From Melieria omissa (Eukaryota > Arthropoda > Insecta > Diptera > Ulidiidae): DNA of 64,000 nt. Below, piece by piece: positions 36,533 to 47,557 of the stretch (position 1 is the stretch's first letter; every line of letters begins with the position of its first letter). Where the stretch lies: positions 86,758,283-86,822,282 of the forward strand of contig OZ020269.1 of the NCBI GenBank assembly GCA_963971225.1. Direction: 5' to 3'. The notes beneath the pieces are model-generated. The model was not told the DNA's origin. It did not search any database and was given only the letters and a program-made list of their open reading frames with translations. The translations under genes and the position numbers were made by a program.

Positions 36533-37737
36533 AAATACTGCCGAGAGTAAGTCCAATGTGGGTTGTTTTTGATGCCCGGCCGAAGGCTGTTAAGATAAAA
36601 CATACATATTTTTACCATGTGCAAATTTTTTATCTATACAAGTTTTTGCTTTTCTTTTTTTCTGGTCTGGGTTTTTTTGGTTTATACTTTATCTGTATTT
36701 TGTCTTACACCCCTTGGAAGACAAGTCAAGGATCCAGCAGCTGAAATTTAAAAATTGGATTTAGTCCTTCTGAATACATGCTGAATCAACATGCATCCTC
36801 CCAAGCAACTTAAATCGGTCCGTATACATTCATACTCATATGAGAGGAAGACCCCAGAGAGAGGTGTACACTACTTGTATCTAGTTGGGAACTTAAACTT
36901 TCTATAATACACAACTTATTTAGTTGGGTTGGTTTAGGGATTTCTCAGACCGAAATATATGAACCGTTCACAAAGTGATTAATACCGACTATATTTATGC
37001 ATTCTACAATATTGATTTGAATTTATATTATAAAGGAAGACAGTTACGCACGCAAGAGTGGGATGTCTGGGAATTCAATTGATAGTGATTCAATGCATAT
37101 GATGGTATCTAGCAGATAGTTTTGTTGCCAAATATGGTTTCAATTGGTATTGGACTTAAAAGTTGACAGAACTCGCTCAAAATGAAATTCTGTGTGCGCC
37201 ACTGAAGGAAAAAACAGTTTACACTATTTCGTTGCATTTCTGAATTTTGTTTTGTTTTGGTATTCGACTCATAAATCTTTTGCTTGGGATTTTTTTTAGT
37301 ATTCGGACTCGGCCGAATATTTTAGTTATACCGAATATCTTGCTTTGGCTTCGACCTACGATTCACCATCGGTCGGACACAGCTGGGTTGCGTAGATTAA
37401 CCTCTGTGCAGCCATTGAAGGAGTTGTTGTTGCAAGACGCATAGGTTGGAGTCTTTGATCAGTTTTTTGATGATGTATGCGCTAAGATATATTTTCTTTA
37501 GACTGAATCGGCACTGTTTAGTGGTGTTGTTGTTGTGTTAGTATGGATACTGTATATGAAAATTTGCTGCGAGCTGCTCATAAAAACTGCACGTAAATAG
37601 TGGGAAGAATATGAGGCTTTTCCAAAGGTAAAAGATTTGACTAGGTAATGCTGAAGGAAAGGGAAATAATTACAAATAAGGAACATTTTTAGGAGTCTAG
37701 TGTACTTCACGCTGTGTTAAAGCAAACTATTTCTTAA
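36533..37737. other. Intergenic DNA, no gene recognised
   Basis: Contains a TCGGCCGAATATT-type patch at 37305-37325, similar in words to 16570-16620. Open frames are short and T-rich. Confidence 0.45.
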
Positions 37738-38261
37738 TCCTTTCAACCCCAAAGTTGCCTGAGAGCAATTTCATCTATTTGTCATCTTATAGCAAAAGTT
37801 ACGATTGATTTATAGGTTTAATTTAAATAGGCGCCTAAAAATTAATATTTTTAGAAGTGAATTCAAAGTAAATTACAAAAATTTTACTGTTATCCCCGAA
37901 TTAATTTCCACAAATTTGCAGCGATATCAGGTAAAGTTTGTGTTCTAATTGAAGTCTACGAATTTAGCGTGTTTGATCAAAACCCTGTTTTTCTAATTAC
38001 GGTTAAAAAAATCAAAAAGGTGATAATTTTGTATTTTTCCATAAATGTTAGGTAATTTTTCTGTAATTAAAAAAATATTGATACAAAATTTATTTAACCC
38101 GCTCTAAGCTGAAATTGTTCAAAACTAAACTAGCTCTAGAACACTAACAAAGAGGCGTGGCGACTTCAAATGTCGTGTGCACATTTTTTACGCAATTGTT
38201 TCATGATTTAAATACCAAAAAGTAATATCGACGCAAAAGATACAATTCGGGGTTGAAGGGG
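37738..38261. mobile_element. piggyBac-type MITE (524 bp)
   Basis: The left end follows TTAA (37734-37737) and reads TCCTTTCAACCCCAAA. The right end is the complement of CCCCTTCAACCCCGAA, followed by TTCA, one change from TTAA. The TIRs match at about 14 of 16 positions. The interior is AT-rich and noncoding. CCY-type ends with TTAA fit the piggyBac superfamily. Confidence 0.65.
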
Positions 38262-38265
38262 TTCA

Positions 38266-38630
38266 GCTAATACAGGATTTCTTACAATAACTCATAATTT
38301 CTCTAGAAATAAATACAACTAATAATGTTCGTTAGTCTAACAAATCAATAGCAGATCAAAGGAAATTTAACTAAGAACGCTTAAGAGTTAAATATAAATT
38401 TAATTTATTTAGTCGTGAGCAGTTTCGACTTCAAACTATTGACATAACTTTTCTCTAATTGATTTGGGGTCTCGGGAACAGCAGAAAAAAATTGAAGAAA
38501 AAAGGAATTTAGGGAAAAATTAAATATCACCAACAACAATCGCTACTATTTGTAATACAGTAGCAACAACGTCAATGACAACAACAGCGATAACCATAAC
38601 AATTATCAACAACAAAACCACCAACAGCCT
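38266..38630. other. Spacer with CAA runs
   Basis: AT-rich sequence ending in a CAACAA-rich stretch (38530-38630). Nothing else seen. Confidence 0.45.
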
Positions 38631-39690
38631 GAAAACTTATGCGCTGCACGATTGTCGTAATTTTTCCGAGGTTCCCCTCAACACAAGTCGAGGGCATCGA
38701 GGTGACATGGCGTGGCGTCTACACGTCAGCGTATAAATCTTTGTTTGTTGTAGTTTTTCTGGACGCTGGCAGGTGCGAGCATGTGTGTGGCGCATACGAC
38801 CCGATCGTTCACCGAGTGCAAGCAGCCCAAATGTCTGGTGACACAATGTGACATAATGAAGAAAAATCGACGCACTCGCCTCAGCCGCTGCGTGTTGCAG
38901 CAACCATATGATTTGTTCGTTTCTGTTTGGGCGGCAAATGGGGGAGGGGGCGACACACTGAAAACGGCAGCCGTTAAAATTAATAAAATTTTATTTTTAT
39001 TTTCATTTTAATTGTTAGTGCGTTTTTCATATCTTCCGCCCCAGATTTTTGCGCTGCCGCGTAAGGTAGGTTTTTATTTTGGCTTTTATTGCTATTTCTT
39101 CATTTTCGTCGGCACCGGCAACGGTTTGGCAGGTTGTCAACGCGCTGCGTCTTAAGTGGTCGTCGGCGTAAACACGGCGCGTATTATTCATGCGTGCGCG
39201 CGCCGCTTGCCGCGCTGGCGGTTGTCATGCGTGCCGCATTTACTTTACGACTTGCCAACAAATCAATTTCGTTTCGTGGCCACCACTTAGCGCCCTTCCA
39301 GCCGCTGCACGCTGCCACATCGCTGCACTCGAATCGCGGACCCTTTGCGCGGCTGCTGTTGGCCGCCTCAGCTGCTGCTGTATTGTCTTCTTCTTCTTGT
39401 TTATGTTCAAGTTTCGCGGCATTAGCCACAAATGGCATGCGAGTGGCTGCGTTCTGCAAGTGGCTTTTGCTGTTTGTCCTCTCTGTCATGTGTCATGCAA
39501 GACTTTCCGCAACACACGCCGCACGTTGCAGTCACAGTCAGCTGCAATCGCGTCGGCCGTGCGACTCCAATGCGCTTTTTATTTACTGCAGCTTACGCCT
39601 AAATTGGTGCTGCTTTGTTGACAACATGGCCAACAACAATAATATCAACAGCAATAATAACAACAACAAATTATAAGCAATAGAGGCAAA
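38631..39690. other. GC-rich low-repeat island, no gene recognised
   Basis: This is the most GC-rich kilobase in the window outside Tsp. It holds the longest open frame of the window (195 residues, 39089-39676 plus), but two other frames and the minus strand are also open over the same bases. The translation is low-complexity Ala/Ser/Cys/Arg with no domain and ends in a CAA-derived Asn run. A promoter, enhancer or untranslated exon is more likely than this protein. Confidence 0.4.
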
Positions 39691-39730
39691 CAGTGTTGCC
39701 AGATTAGTTAGTTAGGAGGAAATCGGAGTT
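39691..39730. mobile_element. Lone hAT-type terminus
   Basis: CAGTGTTGCCAGAT followed by GTTAGGAGGAAATC matches the terminal sequence of the element at 10209-10800. No matching right end was found nearby, so only the end is called. Confidence 0.4.
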
Positions 39731-40150
39731 CGTATTTGATCATTGATGGGGAAATGATTCAAACTCTTTTGAAAATTTTCTTGATCAATTGAGAAAATTA
39801 TACTGTAAGCAAAATTCGTTTTCTGGCCAAAGTAGGTGTATTTCGTATCACTGGATTGTGCCAAATTAAAGCACACTAAAATTCTTAAATTCATTAAAAT
39901 TTCGTAGAGCCACCATTCCGGGTTGCCTTTCATACTTGTATTGCGGGAGTGCAACTCGTTCTCGAACATTCCAAAATTGCCTCGAATCACCTCTCAAAAG
40001 TATGCAATGCTGCTGCTGCCGGCAAATTCGCGTTCAATGATGTCGTGTTATCTATGCCAGAGACCCACAGTTGCTCATCACAAACCAGTCATCATTACAA
40101 TATGAAATGACCAATCACTGTTACGATCGAGTTAGAAAATTATAGCAAAC
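39731..40150. other. Spacer, possibly interior of a decayed element
   Basis: Follows the lone terminus. No coding motif in any frame. Confidence 0.35.
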
Positions 40151-40159
40151 TGTTTCAGG

Positions 40160-40390
40160 AGATGGACTTAGCACAGCGAATACACATCTATGTAGTAGCT
40201 ATGCTGGCTTGAGCATGTCCCTATGGAAGAGGAAGCTATGGCAAGTGATATGTTCAACACGGTAGTTGGAAGTCAAGAAGGTCCAAGTTGAGGACGCACC
40301 ATGAGATAACAGGGCGCTTGGAGAAACCGCGGGCAAAGCAAAGTCTCCTAGATCGAATTTTTTCGACCGGAAACGGATTGTTGTGGCCAG
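40160..40390 (+). pseudogene. Decayed non-LTR retrotransposon ORF fragment
   Basis: The plus strand reads CWLEHVPMEEEAMASDMF, then NTVVGSQEGPS, a stop, and GRTMR. This matches the G/E-H-V-x-R-M ... GxRxRGRPRxRW pattern at the C-terminus of many non-LTR ORF2 proteins, with stops inside. Too short for a clade call. Confidence 0.5.
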
Positions 40391-42165
40391 TTTATATTAG
40401 TAAGTAAGAAACTAATTTGTACTCGATCATGATTGAGTGAGAAAAATTGGGAAAGCGACTCTTATGAAGACAGACAAACTTTTATGGTGATTATGATGTC
40501 AACAAGAATGTTCAAAAACCACAATACTTCTTTTCTGTTAGATCTACTACCACGTACCTTGCAATATTTTCCCAATATTTTGTTTTAAATGCAATGGAAA
40601 ACGGTCTCCAAGTCGACGTCCTACCGACTTTATTAAGGCATTTGACAACCTAAGCCATGGAGGCCATTAGGAAGGCTTTAGCCCTTATGAAAGCTTTAAG
40701 TTCACTCGGCCGCGCTTAATTGACTTAAATCTTACCTCTTGAACAAAAAACTGATTGTCCAACAAAGCTTGGAGAAAGTTCTAAAAGTTCATGAACTGAA
40801 CTAGAATTCTGGGTCTGTAGAGTCTCTCTAGTAGAAATGTGATGGCATTATTTTCATAAAGCCTTTTTTGACAGTAAGATCTACTTGCCAAACTTGATAT
40901 GGACTTTGCTGGTGCTCTACTATGTTCCCAGTAGACTTATGCGATAAAAGTAAATTTTCTTCAACCAGTCGCAGATCACTTTTCAATTAACCTATTTATA
41001 AATTTACTGGTCAACTCGATCTCAGAAAACACTGACTTTAGTTTAAGTAGAAATATTTTTAAGAAACTTTTGTATGCATTTTGTTCGCTTCTAATATTGT
41101 TTCTATATAATCTGGATAGGCCCAGTGCAAAAGATTGATTAAACAATTTTTTTAAATGGAAATATTTAAATTTTCCATATTAGAAAGGAGGTAACAAGTT
41201 GTATTTGTAGAAATATGCTGAAAAATTATGAAAAACTATCGTTGAGTCCATGAAATGTGGCGACTACTCCGTTAGTGGAGCGTCAACATAGTAAGGACAC
41301 AATCTGTTAAATGTCACTGGTACCAGCAACGCTAACTCTTACTCTTGACAACAGGTGTTACTTTGAGTCCAGTAGGCAATGGAGGGATAGATCCCTCGAC
41401 GAAAAAAACGTTTATTATGCAGAATCCTGGACGAACCAATAAACGGTTGCAGCGTCAGTTAAGGAGGTAAATGAGCATTTGTCTATGCTTACTAATTTGT
41501 TTGTCTTTTATTTTCATCCAGTTTATATCAAAAACCCTCTGCCAACTCTCTACTCCAACATTTTAATTGCATAATCTGGCAACGCCAGCAATCGCATCAA
41601 GGCGACAATCCGCCACATCGAACGCCAATGTAACGAACACAAAACCTGGCTTTATTCACTGACCGTCACACACTGGGACGAGTGTGGCAAAAAGTATTAA
41701 AAATGGATTTTCGAATTGTATCTATGGGGTTTAATTTAATGATAGTTAATACTTTGGAATGTAGAAAGCCCGCAAGTTTTCTATACCTACAAAGACTACT
41801 GTCATGCCCGCTGATATCTTGAAAAGTACACATCGGATTTGGATAATTTTTTCATAAAATACTTAAAACACAAAATGTTCCACATTAATAAAATAAAAGT
41901 ATCCAAAGCAAAAGTTGATAGAAATACTAAGGAAAATACAGATAGTTCAAAATGAAAACCCGTAAAATTTACCCCAATGGTCTTTCTAGCGTTAAGTGTA
42001 AATACTTCAGATGAGTGAAAAGGAAAGACATTCTAATTCCGAAATTTTCTAATATTGTTGGAATTGTAAAAGCCCATTTTAATTCAATACTTTGAAAATA
42101 TTTCTTTATTTGGCACCGATAAGGAGATTTGATTATATCATTTATACGGGAAGTGGGCGTGTCCC
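40391..42165. other. Intergenic DNA, no gene recognised
   Basis: A TACTCCGTTAGTGGAGCG hairpin-like word at about 41264 is the only local structure noted. Otherwise unremarkable. Confidence 0.45.
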
Positions 42166-42169
42166 TTAA

Positions 42170-42587
42170 CCTTTTCGCTACAGACTTATACTCGGACCCT
42201 GTATTTCAGAGTGTTTTTCTATGAGAACAACCACATCGTTGTGACTGCAATAATTACTTAAACATAAAAACTTTTTACGCATAACGATAATTTGAATATT
42301 CCTTCATTTACTTCAGCCAAAATTAAAAAGAAGAAAGTATTTAAATTGAAAGAAAACGTAAAATTAAAAAGTTATCTAATTTGTCTGCTTCTTCTTCCTT
42401 TACTATGTCAAAATATACCATTAAAAAAAGTGTATACTTCTCTTCTTTAAATCTAAATATTCATTTTATTAAATTCGTATTTTTCCTAAAACTTCAAACT
42501 ATTCTAAGGACAAACAAAAAATGTATTCTTGAAACCACAGAGAGTCCACAAAGCATGTTGCCAAATGGCAACAAAATAGCGAAAGGG
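42170..42587. mobile_element. piggyBac-type MITE (418 bp)
   Basis: The left end after TTAA (42166-42169) reads CCTTTTCGCTA. The right end is the complement of CCCTTTCGCTA, next to TTAG (42588-42591), one change from TTAA. The TIRs match 10 of 11. The 105-residue open frame across most of it is low-complexity and unlike any transposase. Confidence 0.65.
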
Positions 42588-42679
42588 TTAGCTGATTCTG
42601 TTATGTTTTTCTCCAGACATATATTTTCATACAAAAATCTTGTAAGCCAAACTTCATTAACCTGCGACTACTCTTTTTT

Positions 42680-43440
42680 TACTTTTGGCCACAATTAGAC
42701 TAAACAACTCGTCCCAGTGTGCATTGCCGCCAGCCACCGCCAATCTAAGAAATCTCGCACGTGGGCGTTTGAGCTGGATCGCATGCAGCAGCAGCAACAA
42801 CAACAACAACAATAACAACAACAGCAGCAGCCGCTGTCGCTTCACATGCCACAATGCTTGAACGTGTTTTACGTGCATTTCTTTGCTATTTTATTGCTGG
42901 CTGGTTGTCTTTTGCGCTCGATTTGTTTGCTGGTAGCTGTTGGCGAACATGTTCAGCGCTGTTGCTGCTGCCGCGGTCGACGTGTCCGTCGCTGCTGCCG
43001 CGCTGGGGCCCTGCGCTATTGCTGGCTGTTTGTTTACCTCGTCAAGCACACGGCTGATCTTCTATTGATCGCTTCAAGCATTTGTGGAGCTTGCAGAGGT
43101 GGCCGCTGCAGTGGCGAGCGGCAGTCGAGATTTGTTTGTCGTACGCAACGGTTCGTTAAGTAATTCGTGTATTCTGGATTCCGTGTGTTTCGTGTGGCGA
43201 GCGACATTCTCTCAAAGTCGCCGCTTATCAATTTTTGTATGTTTCGTATTTTTGAGTTGTTTTTTGGGCGCTTAATCGATGCCATAAATCTATTTAATTG
43301 CTTTAGTGCGTCGCTGATGGTACGATCTGCATTGGAATCGGTTGTTGTTGTTTTTGTTGTGTCGGCAGTTGTCATTATCATATATCAAGTGGAGGACATG
43401 GTTCGGTATTTTAAAACTTTTTTCGCAACAATTTTTTAAT
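42680..43440. other. GC-richer island with CAA/CAG run
   Basis: A CAG/CAA run at 42785-42832 yields a poly-Leu or poly-Gln translation depending on strand. Overlapping open frames are present on both strands in 42846-43439 and none has a domain. Possibly conserved noncoding or untranslated sequence. Confidence 0.4.
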
Positions 43441-44490
43441 GAATTATTGTGTTTCAAAACAAAAAAAAGAAAGGGGTGTTTCACACTTAAGAAATTCATT
43501 GAAATTCTGCCCCAAAGTTGTAAACATCGGCTAGCACCTGATGTCATACACATTTCTCAGTTATGCTAGCAACGTCAGGATCGTTGGCAGTGATACCACT
43601 CGAATAGAGTTTAGCACTTCTCTCGGGATCAAGTGTGTGCTCGAGAGTTTGCTTCGATCGCCTACAGAATTCGCAACCAGTCTTTAGTTGTAAACCAAAA
43701 TTTAACTGGTGTTTCTACAAAGCAAATTTAGAAGACCCCTGACTATTTCTAGTTAATTGTTGTCCATGCTGAGGCACAACAAGATTAGAGTTGAAATTCA
43801 ACATAAAGATTCGTATGTGTCTCTGACATCGGACATTTGCCGGTTTATAAACATTTCTTCATGGCTGAGAACTCTCACGATCGATCGATCCAATTAGGGC
43901 TGAAGCAACCTGCCTTTTTGATTTCGCCAATTGGATTTCGCCATTAATTCGAGGTTAAAATTATAATTGAACAGATCTCCATCTGGTATGAAAAAGTACC
44001 CAGTAGGGGTCCATGCGTTATTGTGGTCAGCTCACCACCTACCTACCTGATTTCAAACAAATATAGTTAATTTTTTTAAATATATATAGTAAATCACAAG
44101 ACTTAGAGAGAGTTATCATAGTTTTTGCGATCTCTGTAAGGTTTTCCCATAGCACCAACTTGACCTAAGCATGGACAGCTACAAGGAACCAAGAATTTGT
44201 CTGTTCTTAGACTGTTTAGGGAAAGAGTTCAGTTGTAACTTAAAATTGCAATTAACACTAGGTTGGGTTAGCAAAAACATTGGTTGATTACAAGGAACAC
44301 TGCTTGAAGTCTCCTACGGAGCTACGCATATTTTATGGTCGTAGCGTTACAGTACGTTTATAAGGCTAAATCTAACCCTAGGGAACTTTCTTCATTCGTT
44401 TTTGTAATAGAACAGTCTGAACAACATTCTGACACTTTGGATCTCTTTTGCAAATGACTAAGGAAATTGTATCGCATTTACACTTTCACT
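43441..44490. other. Intergenic DNA, no gene recognised
   Basis: No repeat or gene motif recognised. Confidence 0.45.
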
Positions 44491-44491
44491 G

Positions 44492-44745
44492 GCCAGTTTT
44501 GATAATCCAGCGAGTAGCGCACTGGCTTCTTATGCCAGAGACCTTAGGTTCGAATCGTAGCTGTGGCTCGGGAAACATTTGTCTACTTTTATCGCTATTC
44601 ACTTGAAGAAGATGAGAACTACAAGAATCGCGTTCTGGGTAGGCAATGCCAAGATCTCTAAGTGTGAAAGGAAAGTTGCTAACAACCACCGCTCGGATTC
44701 GGCGTAAAACTGTAGATCCCCTCCCCCTGTCCGATTGAAATGTGC
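44492..44745 (+). mobile_element. tRNA-headed SINE, copy 1
   Basis: The head keeps a tRNA-like core. An anticodon arm CTGGC-TTCTTAT-GCCAG forms a perfect 5-bp stem and 7-base loop with CTT in the anticodon position. A five-base variable loop and the box B element GGTTCGAATC follow. Upstream, ATAATCCAGCGAGTAGCGC stands where the D arm and box A belong. The body matches copy 2 at 60600-60861 (opposite strand) through TCTACTT-TAT-GCTAT, GATGAGAA and TTGAAATGTG. RNA polymerase III transcription is inferred. The minus-strand 131-residue open frame 44486-44881 merely spans this element. Confidence 0.65.
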
Positions 44746-44870
44746 ATTTTAACACATATAAAAACATAGTGTTGCATACATATTTCAAACGAGTGGAATT
44801 TGTGGTACCACAATGGGCCCATATAGAGGCCAAAGTGTGTCTCATACAGAGGCAAGAAAACCTATCTACC
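44740..44870 (-). repeat. Dispersed repeat with AGACACA-GGCCTCTATATGGGCCC core, copy 1
   Basis: Read on the minus strand it shares GAGACACAC, GGCCTCTATATGGGCCC, GTGGTA-CACAAA, GTTTGAAAT-TGTA and CAACACT with 49105-49240 on the plus strand. The third copy is at 51830-51925. It adjoins the SINE, so it may be the SINE tail or a separate element. Confidence 0.55.
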
Positions 44871-44929
44871 CACACTTTCACTGCCTATGGTCTTTAAAAA
44901 CTGCAGGGAAAACTTTCGGGTAATCCTGC

Positions 44930-45330
44930 TGGACCCCTGGATAATGTGAAATTAATCAATATTGGACCAAGAGTAGAATTGGCTTCGGTAATGAATTGTA
45001 CTTAGGTAGTGAACTTGACAAGAAAATAGGAACTATATATCTATTTTGCCCCTAAAAGCGACAGGGAACGAGTGCCTCTTCTGAAATCACTCCTTGTGAT
45101 CTCAAATTAATTAATATTGGAAAATGACTCAGGTTTATTCAAGAATCGAATTTGGTAATGAATTCGGCTTAGGTAGTGAAAAGGACAAGGAAACTGTCAC
45201 ACATCTAGTATGTCGGTGACCGATTTTCTCTCAAAACTTCGGGGAAATCTTACGAGTTCTCTTCTGTAACTTTCAGGAGTTTATTGAGCTTGGGTAATGA
45301 TTTCACAAAAAGTAAATTCCCTTTACTTGT
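44930..45330. repeat. Diverged tandem duplication, about 165-180-bp offset
   Basis: AAATTAAT-AATATTGGA, GGTAATGAATT, CTTAGGTAGTGAA and GACAAG recur in order at about 44950-45030 and 45110-45190, with a third partial copy at about 45285. Confidence 0.55.
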
Positions 45331-45589
45331 GGTAATAAAACAAATTCACTTGATGACCTGTGCAAGTCTACGACTTATTCCGTGACATTCCTTCCTATTC
45401 TTAATTGATCTAACTTAACATAGTTTGTTACGAGAAGAAGCTTGAGGTCTCTATTAGTGGTAACGTTAAGGAAATAACATAGAACCAGGCTGTAGAAATT
45501 GTACCTGAATATGAAACAGGAGATGAAATACTTGTGGAGTGTTTTAAATTTGACGTACAACTTTAGATTCCTTCAGTGTGAGTTCTTCA

Positions 45590-46700
45590 GTTTCTTGTGA
45601 GTACTTGTTCATTGGTCCATCGTAGTAGGAACAGAAATCGAAACTAAGAAACGCTCTTTGACTATTTATAAACACTCAGGAAACAATCCTTTCTTCGTGT
45701 CTTTAGTCGTTTGGTCTTCCCCAGGTGACACCTTAATGAACACTCCTTACTGCCTTCTATTAGTCCTTCCGCGGAGGCACTTTGTAAACTAAGAATCTCC
45801 CTTAGAGCATTCAGAAACACTCAGGAAATAATCCTTCTCTCTTTCCCTGGGAGGAACTTATGGTGAGTATTCGCGACTATAGTCGTTTGGTCCTTCTTAG
45901 GAGAAACATTAGTGAACAATTGTTACTGCCGTCTATTAGTCTTTTCGGGGAGGCACTTTGCAAGCCTCGTTATTGTAGTCTAGTTGCTTGCTTGTAGTAG
46001 TAAGAACAAAAATCGTAACTAAGAATCTCTCTTAGAACATTTAGAAACAGTCAGGAAGCAATCTTTCCTCTTTCCTTAGGGGTTTAGGGCGAGTATTTGT
46101 GTTTTTGGTCGCTTGGTCTTTCCCAGGAGAAACATTAATGAACACTCGTTATTTGAAAAGTTCTTTATTGTAGTCCATTTGTTTCCTCTATTAGGGACGT
46201 CAGGGAACACTCGTTACTCGTTAGGGTACTCGTTTCCTCGTTCCCCCCTTTTAGAGCATTCCGAAACACTCAGAAAACAATCCTTCCTCTTTCCTGGAAG
46301 GAGTTTATTATGAATATTCGGGACTTTAGTCGTTTGGTCTTTCCTAGGAGAAACATTTATCGTTACTGCCGTCCATTTGTTTCCTCTTTTAGGGACGTTA
46401 GGAAACACTCATTACTTATTAGGGTACTCGTTACTTTAATCTATTGGTCTTTTATAGGAGGAACATTAGATAACATTCGTTAATGTCCATCTTTCAAGGA
46501 TATTGCTAATCTCATTACTGTAATTTGAGAGTCTTTGCCAAGAGGGACATTAGAAACTCTTGGTACTGTAATCCATTAGTCTCTGCTAGAAGGGTCGTTA
46601 GGAAACACTCGTTTCTCTGGTCGATTAGTTTCTCCCAGCAGGAACATTAGGAAGTAGTCGTTTCTTAAGCCATCAGAGAATACTCGTCTCCGTCATTGGT
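45590..46700. repeat. Degenerate tandem array, about 145-225-bp units
   Basis: Ordered landmarks repeat: CACTCAGGAAACAATCCTTC (near 45674, 45818, 46045, 46266), TTTAGTCGTTTGGTC, AGGAGAAACATTA, GAACACTCGTTACT and TTAGGGACGT-AGGAAACACTC. Units vary by deletion of blocks, and later units shorten to a CACTCGTTACT-GTC-ATTAGTCT repeat. Noncoding. Confidence 0.75.
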
Positions 46701-47080
46701 TTCTTCCTAAATTTAATTGGAAGCACTCGTACTATTTATCGACTAATTTAAAGACTGCCAGTACATTTAACTAATTTATTGATATGCTGGTATTAGACAG
46801 TAATAGGTCTCACCATCTCATTCCAACTGAACCGAGTAGACTTCATCGCAATATAAGCAAAGAACATTTTTGATATAGTTTTCCAGGTCAGAACAACACC
46901 GATAAAGCTAAGTTATGCGTTTCCTGTGCTGTTTTCTTTGCCATAAAATTGCCTACGCCATGAGGCACTTTGCTCGGCATGTCAGTCGAGAGCACACTTG
47001 AGGTGTGCTAATGACAATATTATTTTCTTTATAATTCTTTTATTATAGTCTTTCTTCGGCCATGGTGTGTGAGATTTCAC
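46701..47080. other. Spacer before candidate leader region
   Basis: Single-copy-looking. A TCAGTC initiator-like word at 46981 is too common to call a promoter. Confidence 0.35.
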
Positions 47081-47149
47081 AAATCTCCACAACTTGATTT
47101 AAACGACAGCGACACAGCACCATCGAATCGGAGATTTACTATCAGCTGC

Positions 47150-47557
47150 CTGTCGCGCGGAGCCTATGCCGGAATGTGTCTTTTCTAAGCATTTCAAAAA
47201 TATTTTTAATCAAACTGACGAACGTTGAAAAGACAAAGCAAAATGCCTGTGTGTGTGTGAAAAGTGTGAAATGTGCTTAAAGTGCGAGCAATAAGGTGTG
47301 AAGATCGTCGCCTTGTGTCGCTAGTTCGGGCGAGCAGTGAGCTATGGCCCACTGGCCAACTGGCTAAAAAAAGAAAAAAAAAACACATTGAAAGAAATAC
47401 AAAATTAAATATTCAAATTTAAGAAAACCCAATGCATTTGTGAAAATTTTTACAAGCAGTAGAAAAATCAAATCTAAAAAAAAGTATACTATCAAAAAAC
47501 CGCACCTGTGTCTCATTTGTTTCGCGCGGCCAATGTGGAATTCGTCATATACCGAAG
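47150..47557 (+). promoter_or_regulatory. Candidate untranslated first exon (Tsp?) ending at a donor
   Basis: A low-repeat A-rich stretch without a long open frame ends in ACCGAAG followed by GTGAGT at 47558, a strong fly 5' splice site. The next coding-side acceptor that needs an upstream partner is the one at 54917 in front of the Tsp start codon. Pairing them would give a 7.4-kb first intron. Start of transcription not seen; linkage to Tsp is inference. Confidence 0.3.

Noticed and set aside
39089..39676. 195-residue open frame, the longest in the window
   Set aside because: All other frames are also largely open in this GC-rich stretch. The product is low-complexity, has no domain, and ends in an Asn run from CAA repeats.
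42657..42878. Poly-Leu open frame
   Set aside because: Produced by a CAG/CAA repeat read on the minus strand.
44530..44580. Functional tRNA-Lys gene
   Set aside because: The anticodon arm and box B are present, but the T-stem does not pair and no acceptor stem closes. It belongs to a SINE.
44486..44881. 131-residue minus-strand frame
   Set aside because: It spans the SINE and the adjoining dispersed repeat on their non-coding strand.
46975..46995. TCAGTC initiator at 46981 as the Tsp transcription start
   Set aside because: The hexamer is too common, and no TATA box or downstream element could be placed with confidence.
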